Shown: positions 28,800 to 38,155 of the stretch, piece by piece
Position numbering within the stretch: position 1 is the stretch's first letter
Layout: each line of letters begins with the position of its first letter
Origin: Psychrobacter immobilis
GTDB lineage: Bacteria; Pseudomonadota; Gammaproteobacteria; Pseudomonadales; Moraxellaceae
Reading direction: 5' to 3'
Assembly (NCBI RefSeq): GCF_904846225.1
Contig: NZ_CAJGZJ010000004.1
Span: 62,001 to 126,000, forward strand
Length of the DNA stretch: 64,000 nucleotides
Notes under the pieces: model-generated
Database searches by the model: none
Seen by the model: the letters and a program-made list of their open reading frames with translations, nothing else
What the model was told of the DNA's origin: nothing
Translations under genes and position numbers: made by a program

Positions 28800-29600
28800 C
28801 TAAACATAATGCACAAACTGGTCTTGATCGAAGCGGAATTGGGTATTGTAGACGCCATTGTCAGCACGCGCGCCAGCACCAATCATCATAATGATATGCT
28901 GATCGTCGCTTAAACCTAACAGCTGCTTCATGGCAGGCTCATCGAAGCCGCCCATTGCACAGCTATCAAATCCATGTGCTCGCAGTGCTAGCATCAGGTT
29001 TTGAGCAGCAAGTGCGGTATTGTTGGTCGCCCAGTTTTTGGTGTCTTCAAAGGTATAATAAGGCGATTTAATCGGTCCTTTTACGCGTCTGACCACTTGA
29101 GTCGCGCCCCATTTAGCCGCGGATACCACATTGGCAGGCCCACGTAAAAAGTCCATAGCCACCACTTTGGTGTAGTAGTCTTTAACCTTTTTTGGTACGG
29201 GTGTATCAGGATATTCGCGTAAAATTTGCTTGGCATGATCGTGCCAAATATCGGTGCGAGCAACGACCGCGATCAATCGTGCTGCTGTCTTTGCAGCGTT
29301 TTGATTCATACAGTTTTTTACCGCGCGCGTGCGATTGTCCACGTTATCAATCACATAAAATTCCCACGGCTGTAGATTGCTAGAGTTCGGCGCTAGCATC
29401 GCCAGACGCAGACAGTCTGCTAATACGTCATCAGGTATCGGTGTGTCCGTAAAGCGGCGCACTGAACGACGTGATTCTACCACCTCACGAAACGCCTGTA
29501 ATTGCGGTGTGTGACTGGGCGTAGCAACGGTATCTTTATGGTCAGTGTTGGGGTTCATATTAGGATCCATACTGGGAATTGGGTTATCCGTTTGAGTCAT
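28800..29600 (-). CDS. Nitroreductase-family FMN protein
   Basis: A protein of about 266 residues of the nitroreductase fold. ESRRSVRRFTDTPIPDDVLADCL is the FMN-binding N-terminal signature, LAPNSSNLQPWEFYVI follows, and ALAAQNLMLALRAHGFDSCAMGG is the later FMN/dimer motif. It probably reduces quinones, nitro compounds or flavins with NAD(P)H. The frame is open to a TTG at 29642; ATG 29600 is preferred. Its position between gcvH and gcvP, 63 nt before gcvP, is unusual and may mean co-transcription without functional linkage. Confidence 0.88.
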   Translation of the reverse strand: MTQTDNPIPSMDPNMNPNTDHKDTVATPSHTPQLQAFREVVESRRSVRRFTDTPIPDDVLADCLRLAMLAPNSSNLQPWEFYVIDNVDNRTRAVKNCMNQNAAKTAARLIAVVARTDIWHDHAKQILREYPDTPVPKKVKDYYTKVVAMDFLRGPANVVSAAKWGATQVVRRVKGPIKSPYYTFEDTKNWATNNTALAAQNLMLALRAHGFDSCAMGGFDEPAMKQLLGLSDDQHIIMMIGAGARADNGVYNTQFRFDQDQFVHYV

Positions 29601-29854
29601 TATTGATAGCACGTATGCATTGGGACTTGAATAAATAATCAATACGAGTCAATGAGATAACGCTTAGGAGCAATAACATCGGACGATAATGATTGGTAGC
29701 GGTCTATATATAAATCTGTTTTCAAACAATAAGCGTGATCAATAAACGCTTTTGATGAAAAAGGGTGTTCAAAATAGAGAATATAGATAACAGCTGGTGC
29801 CAGTATCCATAATATTGAGTCAGGTTTACTATCTTATGAGGACGAGCATTTTAT

Positions 29855-29885
29855 AAATAGCGATATACTTTGGATATCGCTATTT
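29855..29885 (-). terminator. 12-bp hairpin after gcvH
   Basis: AAATAGCGATAT (29855-29866) and ATATCGCTATTT (29874-29885) pair perfectly around a 7-nt loop, 18 nt downstream of the gcvH stop on the minus strand. The following bases are only moderately U-rich. It may partly terminate gcvTH before the nitroreductase/gcvP part. Confidence 0.6.
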
Positions 29886-29903
29886 AAGACGTTAATGTCT
29901 TGC

Positions 29904-30284
29904 TTACAAGTCGTTTTCGTACTCGTCAGCCGTCATAAGTGCTTCGTAGTCAGCGATGTTGTCAGGCTTCATTCTAAAGAACCAACCTTCGCCATATGGG
30001 TCAGAGTTGATGATTTCAGGATCGTCTTCTAGCGCGTCATTGATTTCAACCACTTCACCTGAAAGAGGGGCATAAACGTCAGAAGCGGCTTTTACTGATT
30101 CAACGACTGAGATTTCATCATCAACGGCGATGATGTCGCCAACGTCAGGAAGTTCAACGAATACCACATCACCCAACAAGTCTTGCGCATGGTCTGTGAT
30201 ACCAACGGTGATCGTACCGTCGTCTTCTAAGCGTAACCACTCGTGGCTGGCGATATATTTTAATTCTGCTGGGATGTTGCTCAT
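29904..30284 (-). CDS. gcvH: Glycine cleavage system H-protein
   Basis: A 126-residue lipoyl carrier. The lipoylation Lys is in [19 protein letters not shown] near residue 64; the N-terminal [20 protein letters not shown] is the family signature and the C-terminal [10 protein letters not shown] is typical. It carries the aminomethyl intermediate between GcvP, GcvT and the L-protein. A strong ribosome site (GGAGAGA) precedes the ATG. It follows gcvT by 86 nt. Confidence 0.97.
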   Translation of the reverse strand: MSNIPAELKYIASHEWLRLEDDGTITVGITDHAQDLLGDVVFVELPDVGDIIAVDDEISVVESVKAASDVYAPLSGEVVEINDALEDDPEIINSDPYGEGWFFRMKPDNIADYEALMTADEYENDL

Positions 30285-30370
30285 GGTCTCTCTCCTAGAT
30301 GATAGAGGTTAATTAACAAAAAATAGGGAATACTATAGCCCGTGGAGGCTAATGATAGAATTTATAAAGC

Positions 30371-31570
30371 CTATGAGTCAAATTGCTGTTTGCCATTACG
30401 GACAAACGGTAGCTTTAGAACGCGTACATCAACGAATTTACCTTTGCCGCGCAGATCCACCTGTACGTTATCATCATCTGATACGCTGGCAGGCACACGC
30501 GCAATGGCTATAGAGTTTTTTAGGCTAGGGGAGAATGTACCGCTGGTGATAATGCCAGTTTGCTCATTATCTGTGCCTTGATTGATGGTTACCGTCATGC
30601 CTTCACGTAATACGCCGCGAGTCGTCAATAATAGACCGACTTGCTTCATAGCCGTGTTGTCTTCTTTTGACTGTTTGCGCTTGCTAACCAATGCCGCGCG
30701 GCCGACAAAGTCACGCTCATCTTTTAGCGCGAGCGTCCAGCCCATGTTGCATTCGTAAGGGTTGATGGTTTCGTCCATGTCATGACCGTAGAGGTTCATG
30801 CCCGCTTCCATACGCAACGTATCACGTGCGCCAAGGCCAGCAGGTTTTATGCCATGAGCTTTTAGTTGCTCAAAAAACGCTGGTGCATCGTCACCATGCA
30901 TAATGACTTCAACACCATCTTCACCTGTATAGCCTGTGCGAGCGACGAACCAATCTGTGCCTTCGATATCTGTCAAATCAGCACCAACAAAAGGTTTAAG
31001 CGCTGCTAACGTGTCAGCCCAATTTGGTTTGGTTTGTGCCAATTTTTCAACCGCATTTGGTCCTTGAACAGCAAGCATGGCAAGTTCTGGACGTTCGGTG
31101 ATAGTAATATCAAAGCTTTCAGCGACTTTGTTAAACTGTGCTAAGTCTTTGTCATGGGTAGCCGCGTTAGAGACGATGCGGTATTCAGTGGCGTCTTCAT
31201 TCATAAGATAGACGATCAAATCATCGATAACGCCGCCCTGCTCATTGAGCATGCCAGAATAAAGCGCTTTACCAACGGTTTTTAATTTATCGACATCGTT
31301 GGCCAGTAGCATTTGTAGCCATGCTTTGGTATCAGGGCCTTTGATATCGGTGACAACCATATGTGAGACATCAAACATGCCTGCATCCGTACGGACGGCT
31401 TCGTGCTCTTCAATTTGTGAGCCATAATGAATCGGCAATTCCCAGCCAGAAAAATCCACTAGTTTGCCATCACTATCGACATGTGACTGATAAAGCGGGG
31501 TGCGCTTAGGTGCTTGGTTTTGAGCGTTTGAATCGGCATCTTGAGAATGGGTAGCTTGCATATCAGTCAT
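30371..31570 (-). CDS. gcvT: Aminomethyltransferase (glycine cleavage T-protein)
   Basis: A 399-residue T-protein. [27 protein letters not shown] opens the folate-binding domain, with FDVSHMV and the late motif [22 protein letters not shown] containing the conserved Arg. About 25 extra Gln/Asp-rich residues precede the domain. It transfers the methylene group to tetrahydrofolate and releases ammonia. It is the first gene behind the glycine riboswitch; AAGGATTTG lies before the ATG. Confidence 0.96.
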   Translation of the reverse strand: MTDMQATHSQDADSNAQNQAPKRTPLYQSHVDSDGKLVDFSGWELPIHYGSQIEEHEAVRTDAGMFDVSHMVVTDIKGPDTKAWLQMLLANDVDKLKTVGKALYSGMLNEQGGVIDDLIVYLMNEDATEYRIVSNAATHDKDLAQFNKVAESFDITITERPELAMLAVQGPNAVEKLAQTKPNWADTLAALKPFVGADLTDIEGTDWFVARTGYTGEDGVEVIMHGDDAPAFFEQLKAHGIKPAGLGARDTLRMEAGMNLYGHDMDETINPYECNMGWTLALKDERDFVGRAALVSKRKQSKEDNTAMKQVGLLLTTRGVLREGMTVTINQGTDNEQTGIITSGTFSPSLKNSIAIARVPASVSDDDNVQVDLRGKGKFVDVRVLKLPFVRNGKQQFDS

Positions 31571-31750
31571 AACAAATCCTTATGTGTACATCAGTCGCAC
31601 TCAATAAAAGTACGATGTCTAATGCGCATTATCATAGTAGTGAGAAGCAATATTGCAGGGTGCAAATATTACATCAAAGGGTGGCACAGAAAACAAATAT
31701 AAAGCCGTCAGCCAAACAGACGCTGAACGTCGGTTTAAGCAAAAGCCCTA

Positions 31751-32098
31751 TCTGTCCTGTGACCTGAGATTTTCAACACGAACCATCATTGCTAGTCTAT
31801 CAAGGCATTAGCCTCTAAAAACCAAATCAAATGATGTCGCGTTTTCTCCCCTTCGGTGGGTAAGACGTCGTCCGTTCTTACCGCTCTCCAGATTTGTTAT
31901 GCCTTATGTTTATATGTAATGTGCGATCAGTAGCACAGAATTAAACAAGAATGACATGTGTTTTTCAGTCCTTTTACCTGAGCGATTGGCAGGGTGGTTG
32001 CGCCTTCGGTGGTCATGTAGTCACTCTATACGTCGTGTAACCGATACGGATAATACGATGTCTTTTATAGTATAACGGTGCCTACAAACTCTCTCCTG
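31751..32098 (-). promoter_or_regulatory. Tandem glycine riboswitch upstream of gcvT
   Basis: Read on the minus strand, two glycine aptamers lie head to tail. The first starts GGAGAG at 32096, contains CCACCGAAGGCGCAACC, and ends CAATCGCTCAGGTAAAAGGA near 31967. The second starts CTGGAGAGCGG at about 31891, contains CCACCGAAGGGGAGAAAA, and ends AATCTCAGGTCACAGGACAG at 31751. These are the conserved cores of the gcvT-type RNA. The remaining 180 nt before gcvT holds a possible expression-platform hairpin near 31710-31740 (GCCGTCAGC with GCTGAACG). Glycine binding is expected to turn on the gcv genes. Confidence 0.95.
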
Positions 32099-32345
32099 AA
32101 AAACGCTTTTATTATGAAAGGTTCAAGATGCTTTTACAAGTCATCAGCGACATTAAAATAAATAATTTTGGCAAAAATGATTTTTCCCAAGGATAATCAG
32201 CCACTTCGTAAATTATTTGAGCACTTTGATTGCTAAAATATTGCACAAACTTTAAGTCGATTCATCATAGCAAAACCCAAAGCAGCTACTGATATGTGTC
32301 TAAAATATGCTAACCTATGACAATAGTTTTTGAGAGGGTGTTGTT

Positions 32346-32666
32346 ATGCATTGTGATATTTATAAGTTTTCCAAACACGATGATATGTATGTCTATATCG
32401 CGCGTCCTGATTATCCTGATGATACCGAAGAGCTTAAGGATTGGTTGGGTGTCCTGCCGAAAGACTTTCGTGCAGGCTTAGGTCGTAGCAAGTTCGTCAT
32501 GCATTTGGATTTGGCAACCAGGCCAACGCTTGCTCGTGTCGATAAAGAAGAGGTGATGGCAAAATTACAGTCGCAAGGGTATTTTGTACAAATGCCACCG
32601 CAAGATATCATGCGTCGCCAAGCAGAGCTGCGTGCACACGAAGCACAAGACAATATCTATGATTAG
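32346..32666 (+). CDS. YcgL-domain protein
   Basis: A 106-residue protein matching the YcgL family: MHCDIYKFSKHDDMYVYI, then LPKDFRAGLGRSKFVMHLDL and LQSQGYFVQMPP. The Lys/Tyr-rich N-terminus and the 'lp..f..~LG.~~~vm.l~L' block are diagnostic. Function is not established; in pseudomonads the gene sits next to rnd, which here is 8 kb away. GAGAGGG precedes the ATG. Confidence 0.9.
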   Translation: MHCDIYKFSKHDDMYVYIARPDYPDDTEELKDWLGVLPKDFRAGLGRSKFVMHLDLATRPTLARVDKEEVMAKLQSQGYFVQMPPQDIMRRQAELRAHEAQDNIYD

Positions 32667-32922
32667 TTTGTTTGTTTTATGCTAAAGCGTTTGTTATGAG
32701 AGGGTTTTTGGCTCCTTCCTTCGTTAAAGAGCAACGTCTTAAAAAGTTGACGAAACATTTGGTCACATGCATTTTAATAGGAAGTCGTGATAAACTAGCA
32801 GCCTATCAAGTGGACATGTTGATGATGTATCCAGCCTTGTTTATTGTATGGCCAAATATATCATGTACGGTTAAACGCAAAAACGTGTTGCACCATTTAT
32901 AAACGCAGGTAATGAAACGCGC

Positions 32923-33567
32923 ATGGACTGGTTAAAAAATATCTTACAAAGCTTACCGCTAGAAGCCATCAGCGATATTCTCGGCGAAATCGTTATCTGG
33001 TGGGGACAGCTGGTAAAAGACGTGCCGCCCGCAGACTTACCAATGTATGCCTATCTCGGCGGTGTCATTATCGTATTGGTGCTGTGGTTGTTAGTCGCTC
33101 GCATGCTACCTCGTCCTTTGGGTGGCATGAGCTGGATGCTGCTGTTTGCCGTATTGCTAGCACCAGGAACAGCCATTGGTGACCCAAGTGTGATTGCGCC
33201 GGCCAGCATTGGCGTGGTTTATGCGATTATGATGAAAGATCCAGCGGGTGCGATTGCCAATATGCTACCGATATTGGTGGTATTGGTGGTTGGATTGTTT
33301 GTTGGCTTTGTTTGGCAGCTTATTCGCGGTGCATTTGAGTCAAGTTTAGACAAAGCCCGTAGTCGTACGGCAGAGGATACGCAAGCGACCATGCAGCTGA
33401 CGACAGGGAACTATTTGACAGAAGGCGGAACCTTAACTGAGCAGCCTGATCTCACTCCGCAGTCTCATACAACGCCTTTAGCTGCTAAGCCTGACACAGA
33501 AGTTAGCTTAAAAAAAGACAGTGTCTTGGCGAAAAAACCCAATACCGAAAAGTCTAATGAGCGGTAA
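32923..33567 (+). CDS. Hypothetical inner-membrane protein
   Basis: A 214-residue protein with three to four hydrophobic segments (about residues 40-62, 67-85, 90-105 and 112-135). A hydrophilic, Thr/Lys-rich cytoplasmic tail from about residue 145 is probably disordered. No family is recognised. An AGGTAA ribosome-site-like motif lies 10 nt before the ATG. It has no obvious partner genes. Confidence 0.75.
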   Translation: MDWLKNILQSLPLEAISDILGEIVIWWGQLVKDVPPADLPMYAYLGGVIIVLVLWLLVARMLPRPLGGMSWMLLFAVLLAPGTAIGDPSVIAPASIGVVYAIMMKDPAGAIANMLPILVVLVVGLFVGFVWQLIRGAFESSLDKARSRTAEDTQATMQLTTGNYLTEGGTLTEQPDLTPQSHTTPLAAKPDTEVSLKKDSVLAKKPNTEKSNER

Positions 33568-33578
33568 AGTGATACTTA

Positions 33579-33646
33579 TTTCTAAGAATCAGTTCTAAAA
33601 AAGATTTCTAAGAATTAGTTCTAAGGAAAACTTCTAAAAATTGGCT
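33579..33646. repeat. Imperfect 25-bp direct repeats after the membrane-protein gene
   Basis: TTTCTAAGAATCAGTTCTAA and TTTCTAAGAATTAGTTCTAA occur 25 bp apart, followed by a degenerate third unit (CTTCTAAAAATTGG). They begin 12 nt after the stop codon. No function is evident; slippage or a decayed element are possible. Confidence 0.6.
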
Positions 33647-33687
33647 TGTATAGCATGAGCCATTGAGTAAGATAGAATTTTATAAAT

Positions 33688-33714
33688 AAAAAAGACACCA
33701 TGCGTGTCTTTTTT
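33688..33714 (+). terminator. Rho-independent terminator
   Basis: AAAAGACAC / GTGTCTTTT stem with loop CATGC and a run of seven T. It terminates the unit of the membrane protein at 32923-33567. Confidence 0.9.
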
Positions 33715-34002
33715 TGTGGGTTATTTTTTTGTACGTGATTTTTTTTGTGCATGATGTATCGATATTACTTTTCACTGACTATAGTAATTAAAGGAAAGTT
33801 GGTTCGATAATGCGTGATAATATTTGACCTTGTTTTATTTGATATTGACTATAGCATTCGTGATTTATTGCGAACGCATGAGTATTTTGGCAATGAACGA
33901 GGCTGTGCTAATCTAAATGATTGTTTATCCATTATTCATTGCCCTTACCCTTTTTTATGAACCTTAATAGCCCTAATGTATAACAATAACTGAGACTTAA
34001 TT

Positions 34003-34863
34003 ATGACGACTGATAACCCTAAAAAAAGCTTTACTGGTACACAAAACTATATTGCCACCGACGATTTGCAGTTAGCGGTCAATGCGGCGATGACGCTACA
34101 AAAGCCATTGCTGATTAAAGGAGAGCCGGGCACAGGTAAGACGTTATTGGCTGAGGAGGTGGCTGAGAGTTTAGGTATGCCGCTGATTACTTGGCACATC
34201 AAATCGACGACTAAAGCCGAGCAAGGGCTATATGAATATGATGCGGTATCACGTTTGCGCGATTCGCAATTGGGTGATGATAAGGTTTATGAGATTGGTA
34301 ACTATATCAAACCTGGCAAACTGTGGGAGGCATTTACCAGTAAAGAGCGCAGTGTACTATTGATTGATGAAATTGATAAGGCGGATATTGAGTTTCCGAA
34401 CGACTTGCTACACGAGCTTGATAAGATGTCGTTTTATGTTTACGAGACAGGCGAAACCATTACTGCCGAGCAGCGCCCAGTGGTGATTATCACATCAAAC
34501 AACGAAAAAGAGTTGCCAGATGCCTTTTTACGTCGTTGCTTCTTTCATTATATCGACTTTCCTGAAGAAGAAACCATGCGCCAAATCATCGACGTGCATT
34601 TTCCCAATATTCAAGAAAAACTGGTCAATGATGCGCTCGATATTTTTTATAAATTGCGCAACATTCAAGGACTCAAAAAGCCACCATCTACCTCAGAATT
34701 GGTCGATTGGTTGACCTTATTGCTTGCTGACGATATGGCTCAAGCTGAATTAGAAGAAAATCTGCGCGGTGAAAAATCCATCCCGCCACTGTATGGAGCG
34801 CTGCTCAAAAATGAAGCTGATGTAAGTTTGTTGCAGCGTTTTGCCAATATGATGCGTCGTTAA
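34003..34863 (+). CDS. MoxR-family AAA+ ATPase
   Basis: A 286-residue AAA+ ATPase. Walker A KGEPGTGKTLLAEE is near residues 40-52, Walker B SVLLIDEIDKAD near 118-129, sensor 1 VVIITSNNEKELPDAFLRRC near 165, and RPV plus the late helical lid follow. MoxR ATPases remodel or insert cofactors into partner proteins with a VWA-domain partner, here the gene at 35593. An unrelated AT-rich gene lies between the two. Confidence 0.92.
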   Translation: MTTDNPKKSFTGTQNYIATDDLQLAVNAAMTLQKPLLIKGEPGTGKTLLAEEVAESLGMPLITWHIKSTTKAEQGLYEYDAVSRLRDSQLGDDKVYEIGNYIKPGKLWEAFTSKERSVLLIDEIDKADIEFPNDLLHELDKMSFYVYETGETITAEQRPVVIITSNNEKELPDAFLRRCFFHYIDFPEEETMRQIIDVHFPNIQEKLVNDALDIFYKLRNIQGLKKPPSTSELVDWLTLLLADDMAQAELEENLRGEKSIPPLYGALLKNEADVSLLQRFANMMRR

Positions 34864-34891
34864 TTAAATAGAAAAGAGGCTGAGGTGTTAA

Positions 34892-35545
34892 ATGAGTTAT
34901 ATAGATACAATTAAGCATGAACTTGTTGGTTATTTAAATGGCTTACCGATTTACCACCCAATAGAAACATATGTAAATGGTGATGCAGGCGACTATGATT
35001 TCTCATGCAGTCCCAAGAACTTAATTATTGGTGGTGGAGGTGGTGAGCATCCAGCTTTAGTTCTGCATGAATTAGGCGCACTAGTCGCTGAATACATTTT
35101 GTATAGTCTGAGTCAAATTGAGCTTTACCACGATTGTTCACCTTGGGCAGAAGAAGTGATTGATCGTTTAGATGAAATGTCTTATAAGGAAAGGGAATCT
35201 CTTGAGTTTTGCGATTGGAATATGAGTAATTTCAATGAATTTTTTTTAAATGCTAAATCAAATGTCCATGCAACGCCGCTGAAAAATTCGCAAGATGCAG
35301 AAGATTGGATAAAGCTATCAATAGGGCAGTTTGTTTTTTACTCATTGCCAGAGTTGAATCCTTATCACAAGGAAATCTATGATTTAATGGAGATAAAAGA
35401 AGGGCGGCAAATCGGTTACTGGATGAACAATGTGGTTTGCCCACCGCCAAACCATATTAAAAGTAAAAAGCAGTCTTTAAGTGGCTCGAGTTTTAAGGAG
35501 CATGGTTTCTTTCGATGGGATTATCATTATCCATCAGAAGAATAA
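34892..35545 (+). CDS. AT-rich hypothetical protein wedged between MoxR and VWA genes
   Basis: A 217-residue soluble protein, acidic and aromatic-rich, with a glycine run IIGGGGGEHPALVLHELG and no recognised domain. It is preceded by GAGG and sits 28 nt after the MoxR ATPase and 47 nt before the VWA gene, so it is co-transcribed. It is more AT-rich than both neighbours and splits a pair that is normally contiguous, which suggests a late insertion. Small acidic single-domain proteins of this look are often immunity proteins, but I cannot show that here. Confidence 0.7.
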   Translation: MSYIDTIKHELVGYLNGLPIYHPIETYVNGDAGDYDFSCSPKNLIIGGGGGEHPALVLHELGALVAEYILYSLSQIELYHDCSPWAEEVIDRLDEMSYKERESLEFCDWNMSNFNEFFLNAKSNVHATPLKNSQDAEDWIKLSIGQFVFYSLPELNPYHKEIYDLMEIKEGRQIGYWMNNVVCPPPNHIKSKKQSLSGSSFKEHGFFRWDYHYPSEE

Positions 35546-35592
35546 CCATCATTCTATACAATAGTTACATTACAGAAGAGCCAATACCACTC

Positions 35593-36816
35593 ATGTTTAT
35601 AAAACTATTCTACACCTTACGTACTTATGGCGTGCCCGTCAGTACGCGTGAGTTGCTCGATCTAAATGCCGCGTTAGATCAAGGCCTCATGATGCAGCCA
35701 CATCCTGAAAATCCAGAGTTGTCTACCTTTGCCAGCCGCGAAGATATGTATCGGCTGATTCGTCTGTGTCTGGTCAAAGACGAGCGTCATTTTGATAAAT
35801 TTGATCGTGCGATGGCAGACTATTTCGAAGGCCTCGATAGTCTTGATATGGATGAGCTCTTGGCTAAGTTGACGGACATTCCGAAAGAGTGGCTGGATCT
35901 AAAGCTCGATCCGAAGAACTTGACTGAGGAACAAAGGCGATTACTGAAAAAATACGGATCGCTTGAAGAATTAATGAAAGCACTTGAGGAGCGTTTAAAA
36001 GAGCAAAAAGCGCGTCATCAAGGGGGCAGTAAATGGGTAGGAACGGGCGGCACATCGCCATTTGGTGCTTATGGCGATCATCCAGAAGGGGTGCGTGTCG
36101 GCGGTGAATCGCGTAAACGTAGTGCCGCAAAAGTCTGGGAGCAGCGCAAATATCGTAACCTCGATGACGATAACCAGCTTGGTACCCGTCAAATCCAAAT
36201 GGCACTACGCAATTTGCGCCAGTTTGCGCGCACAGGCAGTGCTGATGAGCTCGACATTAATGAGACGATCAAACGCACTGCCAAAAAAGGCGTGCTCGAT
36301 ATACACATGCAGGCGGAACGTCGTAACCGCGTCAAGGTGTTGATGCTGTTTGATGTGGGTGGTAGTATGGATATTCATGTAGAGGCGCTTGAAAAGCTGT
36401 TTTCTGCGGCAAGAAATGAGTTTAAAACCCTAGAGTTTTTTTACTTTCATAATTGTCTGTATGACTATGTTTGGAAGGACAATAACCGTCGCCATAGCGC
36501 GCCAATGCCGACGTTTGAGTTGCTCAATAAATATGGTCGAGAGTATCGTGTCATCTTCGTTGGTGATGCATCGATGTCGCCATATGAGCTGATGACAGTG
36601 GGCGGTAGCTTTGAATATATGAATAATGAAGCGGGCATCGTATGGCTAAAGCGGGTGCTTGCTCATTTTGATAAAGTGGCTTGGCTCAATCCTGAAAATC
36701 TAAGCTATTGGCAGTATACCCAAACCATCGTAGAGATCAAAAAGCTGTTTGATAATAAGATGTATCCGATGACCTTGCATGGTGTCGAAGAGATGACCAA
36801 CTATCTGGCGCGGTGA
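35593..36816 (+). CDS. VWA-domain (CoxE-like) partner of MoxR
   Basis: A 407-residue protein. The N-terminal MFIKLFYTLRTYGVPVSTREL is the typical start of this family, a helical linker rich in Lys/Glu follows (about residues 120-170), and a von Willebrand A domain lies at the C-terminus with a MIDAS-like motif LFDVGGSMD near residue 255. DVGGS replaces the usual DxSGS, as in this family. The open frame extends to 35515, but ATG 35593 matches the conserved N-terminus. It is expected to act with the MoxR ATPase at 34003. Confidence 0.88.
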   Translation: MFIKLFYTLRTYGVPVSTRELLDLNAALDQGLMMQPHPENPELSTFASREDMYRLIRLCLVKDERHFDKFDRAMADYFEGLDSLDMDELLAKLTDIPKEWLDLKLDPKNLTEEQRRLLKKYGSLEELMKALEERLKEQKARHQGGSKWVGTGGTSPFGAYGDHPEGVRVGGESRKRSAAKVWEQRKYRNLDDDNQLGTRQIQMALRNLRQFARTGSADELDINETIKRTAKKGVLDIHMQAERRNRVKVLMLFDVGGSMDIHVEALEKLFSAARNEFKTLEFFYFHNCLYDYVWKDNNRRHSAPMPTFELLNKYGREYRVIFVGDASMSPYELMTVGGSFEYMNNEAGIVWLKRVLAHFDKVAWLNPENLSYWQYTQTIVEIKKLFDNKMYPMTLHGVEEMTNYLAR

Positions 36817-36865
36817 TTTTTAAATTGCAAACTTATTAATTTGATCAATGAATGAGAGAAATAAT

Positions 36866-38062
36866 ATGGCCTCACCAAAAACCTTAGAAATTGTAAAAGC
36901 CACTGTTCCTGTACTCGAGGAGCATGGAAAGGCAATTACCACCGTATTTTATAAAAATATGTTTGAAGCACATCCTGAACTGCTGGATATATTTAATGAA
37001 ACCAATCAAAAATTAGGCCGTCAACAGACTGCATTAGCAATGACAGTATTAGCAGCGGCTAAGCATTTGGATAAGTTGGCCACGCTATTGCCGCAAGTGA
37101 CCCAAATTAGTCACAAGCATCGAGCCTTACAAATTTTACCTGAGCATTATCCTATCGTTGGTGAGTATTTGATTGGTGCGATAAAAGAAGTGCTGGGCGA
37201 GGCTGCAACTGACGATATTATTACGGCTTGGACTGAAGCCTATGATGAAATTGCCTCGGTATTCATTCAAATAGAAGATAGGATGTATGAAAAGGCAATG
37301 TGGCAACAGTTTGCGCCCTTTATCATCACCGAAAAAGAGGCAGCAGCTAAGGATATCGCAGCTTTTACCGTTGTACCAGTGAACGACAGCGCAGAGCAGG
37401 ATCAAGATATAGATCTAAGCAAATTAAATTTAACCGCTGGTCAATATATTACGGTTAAAACAGACCCAAAAGATAGCGATCATATTGCTCTACGCCATTA
37501 TTCTTTGTATTCTGCCAGTAGCGAAAAAGGCATTCAATTTGCCGTCAGACGCGACAACCGTAATGAGCATCACGGTTTGGTTTCTAACTATCTACATGAC
37601 CATTTGGAAGTTGGTGATACGGTTTTATTGTCTGCACCTGCTGGTGACTTTGCCTTGAATCAAGATTTGGTACAACAAAACGAGATTCCATTGGTGTTGA
37701 TGAGTGCTGGCGTTGGGGTGACTCCTTTGTTATCGATGTTAGAAGCGCAAGTATCAGCCAATCCAAAGCGTCCTATTATCTGGGTTTATGCGTGTCAAAA
37801 TAAAGCGCATCATGCCTTTACTGCTGAGGTAGAAAGATTGTTAGCAATGGCTGAAATCGTAGAGACACATATTTTTTACTTTGAGTCTGGGCAATTATTG
37901 GATGAGGCTTGGCTTACTAAACTGCCCAAGCCTGCCGATATTTATGTTTGTGGTTCGATGCCATTTATGGAAAGTATGATTGATGGCTTGACGGTGTTAG
38001 AGCACGGTGTCGATAGCGTTCATTACGAACCGTTTGGTCCTAAGATGAGTCTTGGCGGTTAA
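36866..38062 (+). CDS. hmp: Flavohemoglobin (nitric oxide dioxygenase)
   Basis: A 398-residue protein: globin domain (1-140) with proximal His in QISHKHRAL near residue 85, then an FAD domain (RHYSLYSAS, the RxYS motif) and an NAD domain (LMSAGVGVTPLLSML and YVCGSMPFME). It turns NO and O2 into nitrate. ATG 36866 has GAGAG 7 nt upstream; an in-frame ATG at 36848 is rejected. It follows the VWA gene by about 50 nt. Regulatory sites such as an NsrR box were not identified. Confidence 0.95.
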   Translation: MASPKTLEIVKATVPVLEEHGKAITTVFYKNMFEAHPELLDIFNETNQKLGRQQTALAMTVLAAAKHLDKLATLLPQVTQISHKHRALQILPEHYPIVGEYLIGAIKEVLGEAATDDIITAWTEAYDEIASVFIQIEDRMYEKAMWQQFAPFIITEKEAAAKDIAAFTVVPVNDSAEQDQDIDLSKLNLTAGQYITVKTDPKDSDHIALRHYSLYSASSEKGIQFAVRRDNRNEHHGLVSNYLHDHLEVGDTVLLSAPAGDFALNQDLVQQNEIPLVLMSAGVGVTPLLSMLEAQVSANPKRPIIWVYACQNKAHHAFTAEVERLLAMAEIVETHIFYFESGQLLDEAWLTKLPKPADIYVCGSMPFMESMIDGLTVLEHGVDSVHYEPFGPKMSLGG

Positions 38063-38085
38063 TTTTTAGTTATTGTCCATACAGC

Positions 38086-38125
38086 AAAAAGCACTTGAGT
38101 GACAAAGTCATTTCAAGTGCTTTTT
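38086..38125. terminator. Terminator between hmp and the convergent lipoprotein gene
   Basis: AAAAAGCACTTGA (38086-38098) pairs with TCAAGTGCTTTTT (38113-38125) around a 14-nt loop; A- and T-runs on both sides allow bidirectional use. Confidence 0.88.
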
Positions 38126-38155
38126 ATTCAAAATAATGTGAATGTACAATATGGC

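Larger units (their letters stand above)
33568..34002. other. 435-nt gene-free region before the MoxR gene
   Basis: It holds the 25-bp direct repeats and a terminator at 33688-33714. The remaining 290 nt is AT-rich with no coding frame and should contain the promoter of the MoxR operon. No further element is seen. Confidence 0.5.

Noticed and set aside
32672..32902. 76-codon plus-strand open frame after the YcgL gene
   Set aside because: No recognisable family, weak start context and odd composition. It cannot be excluded, but there is no support for a real protein.
33579..33646. Direct repeats considered as a small CRISPR array
   Set aside because: Units are imperfect, only two to three, with almost no spacer; better explained by slippage or duplication.
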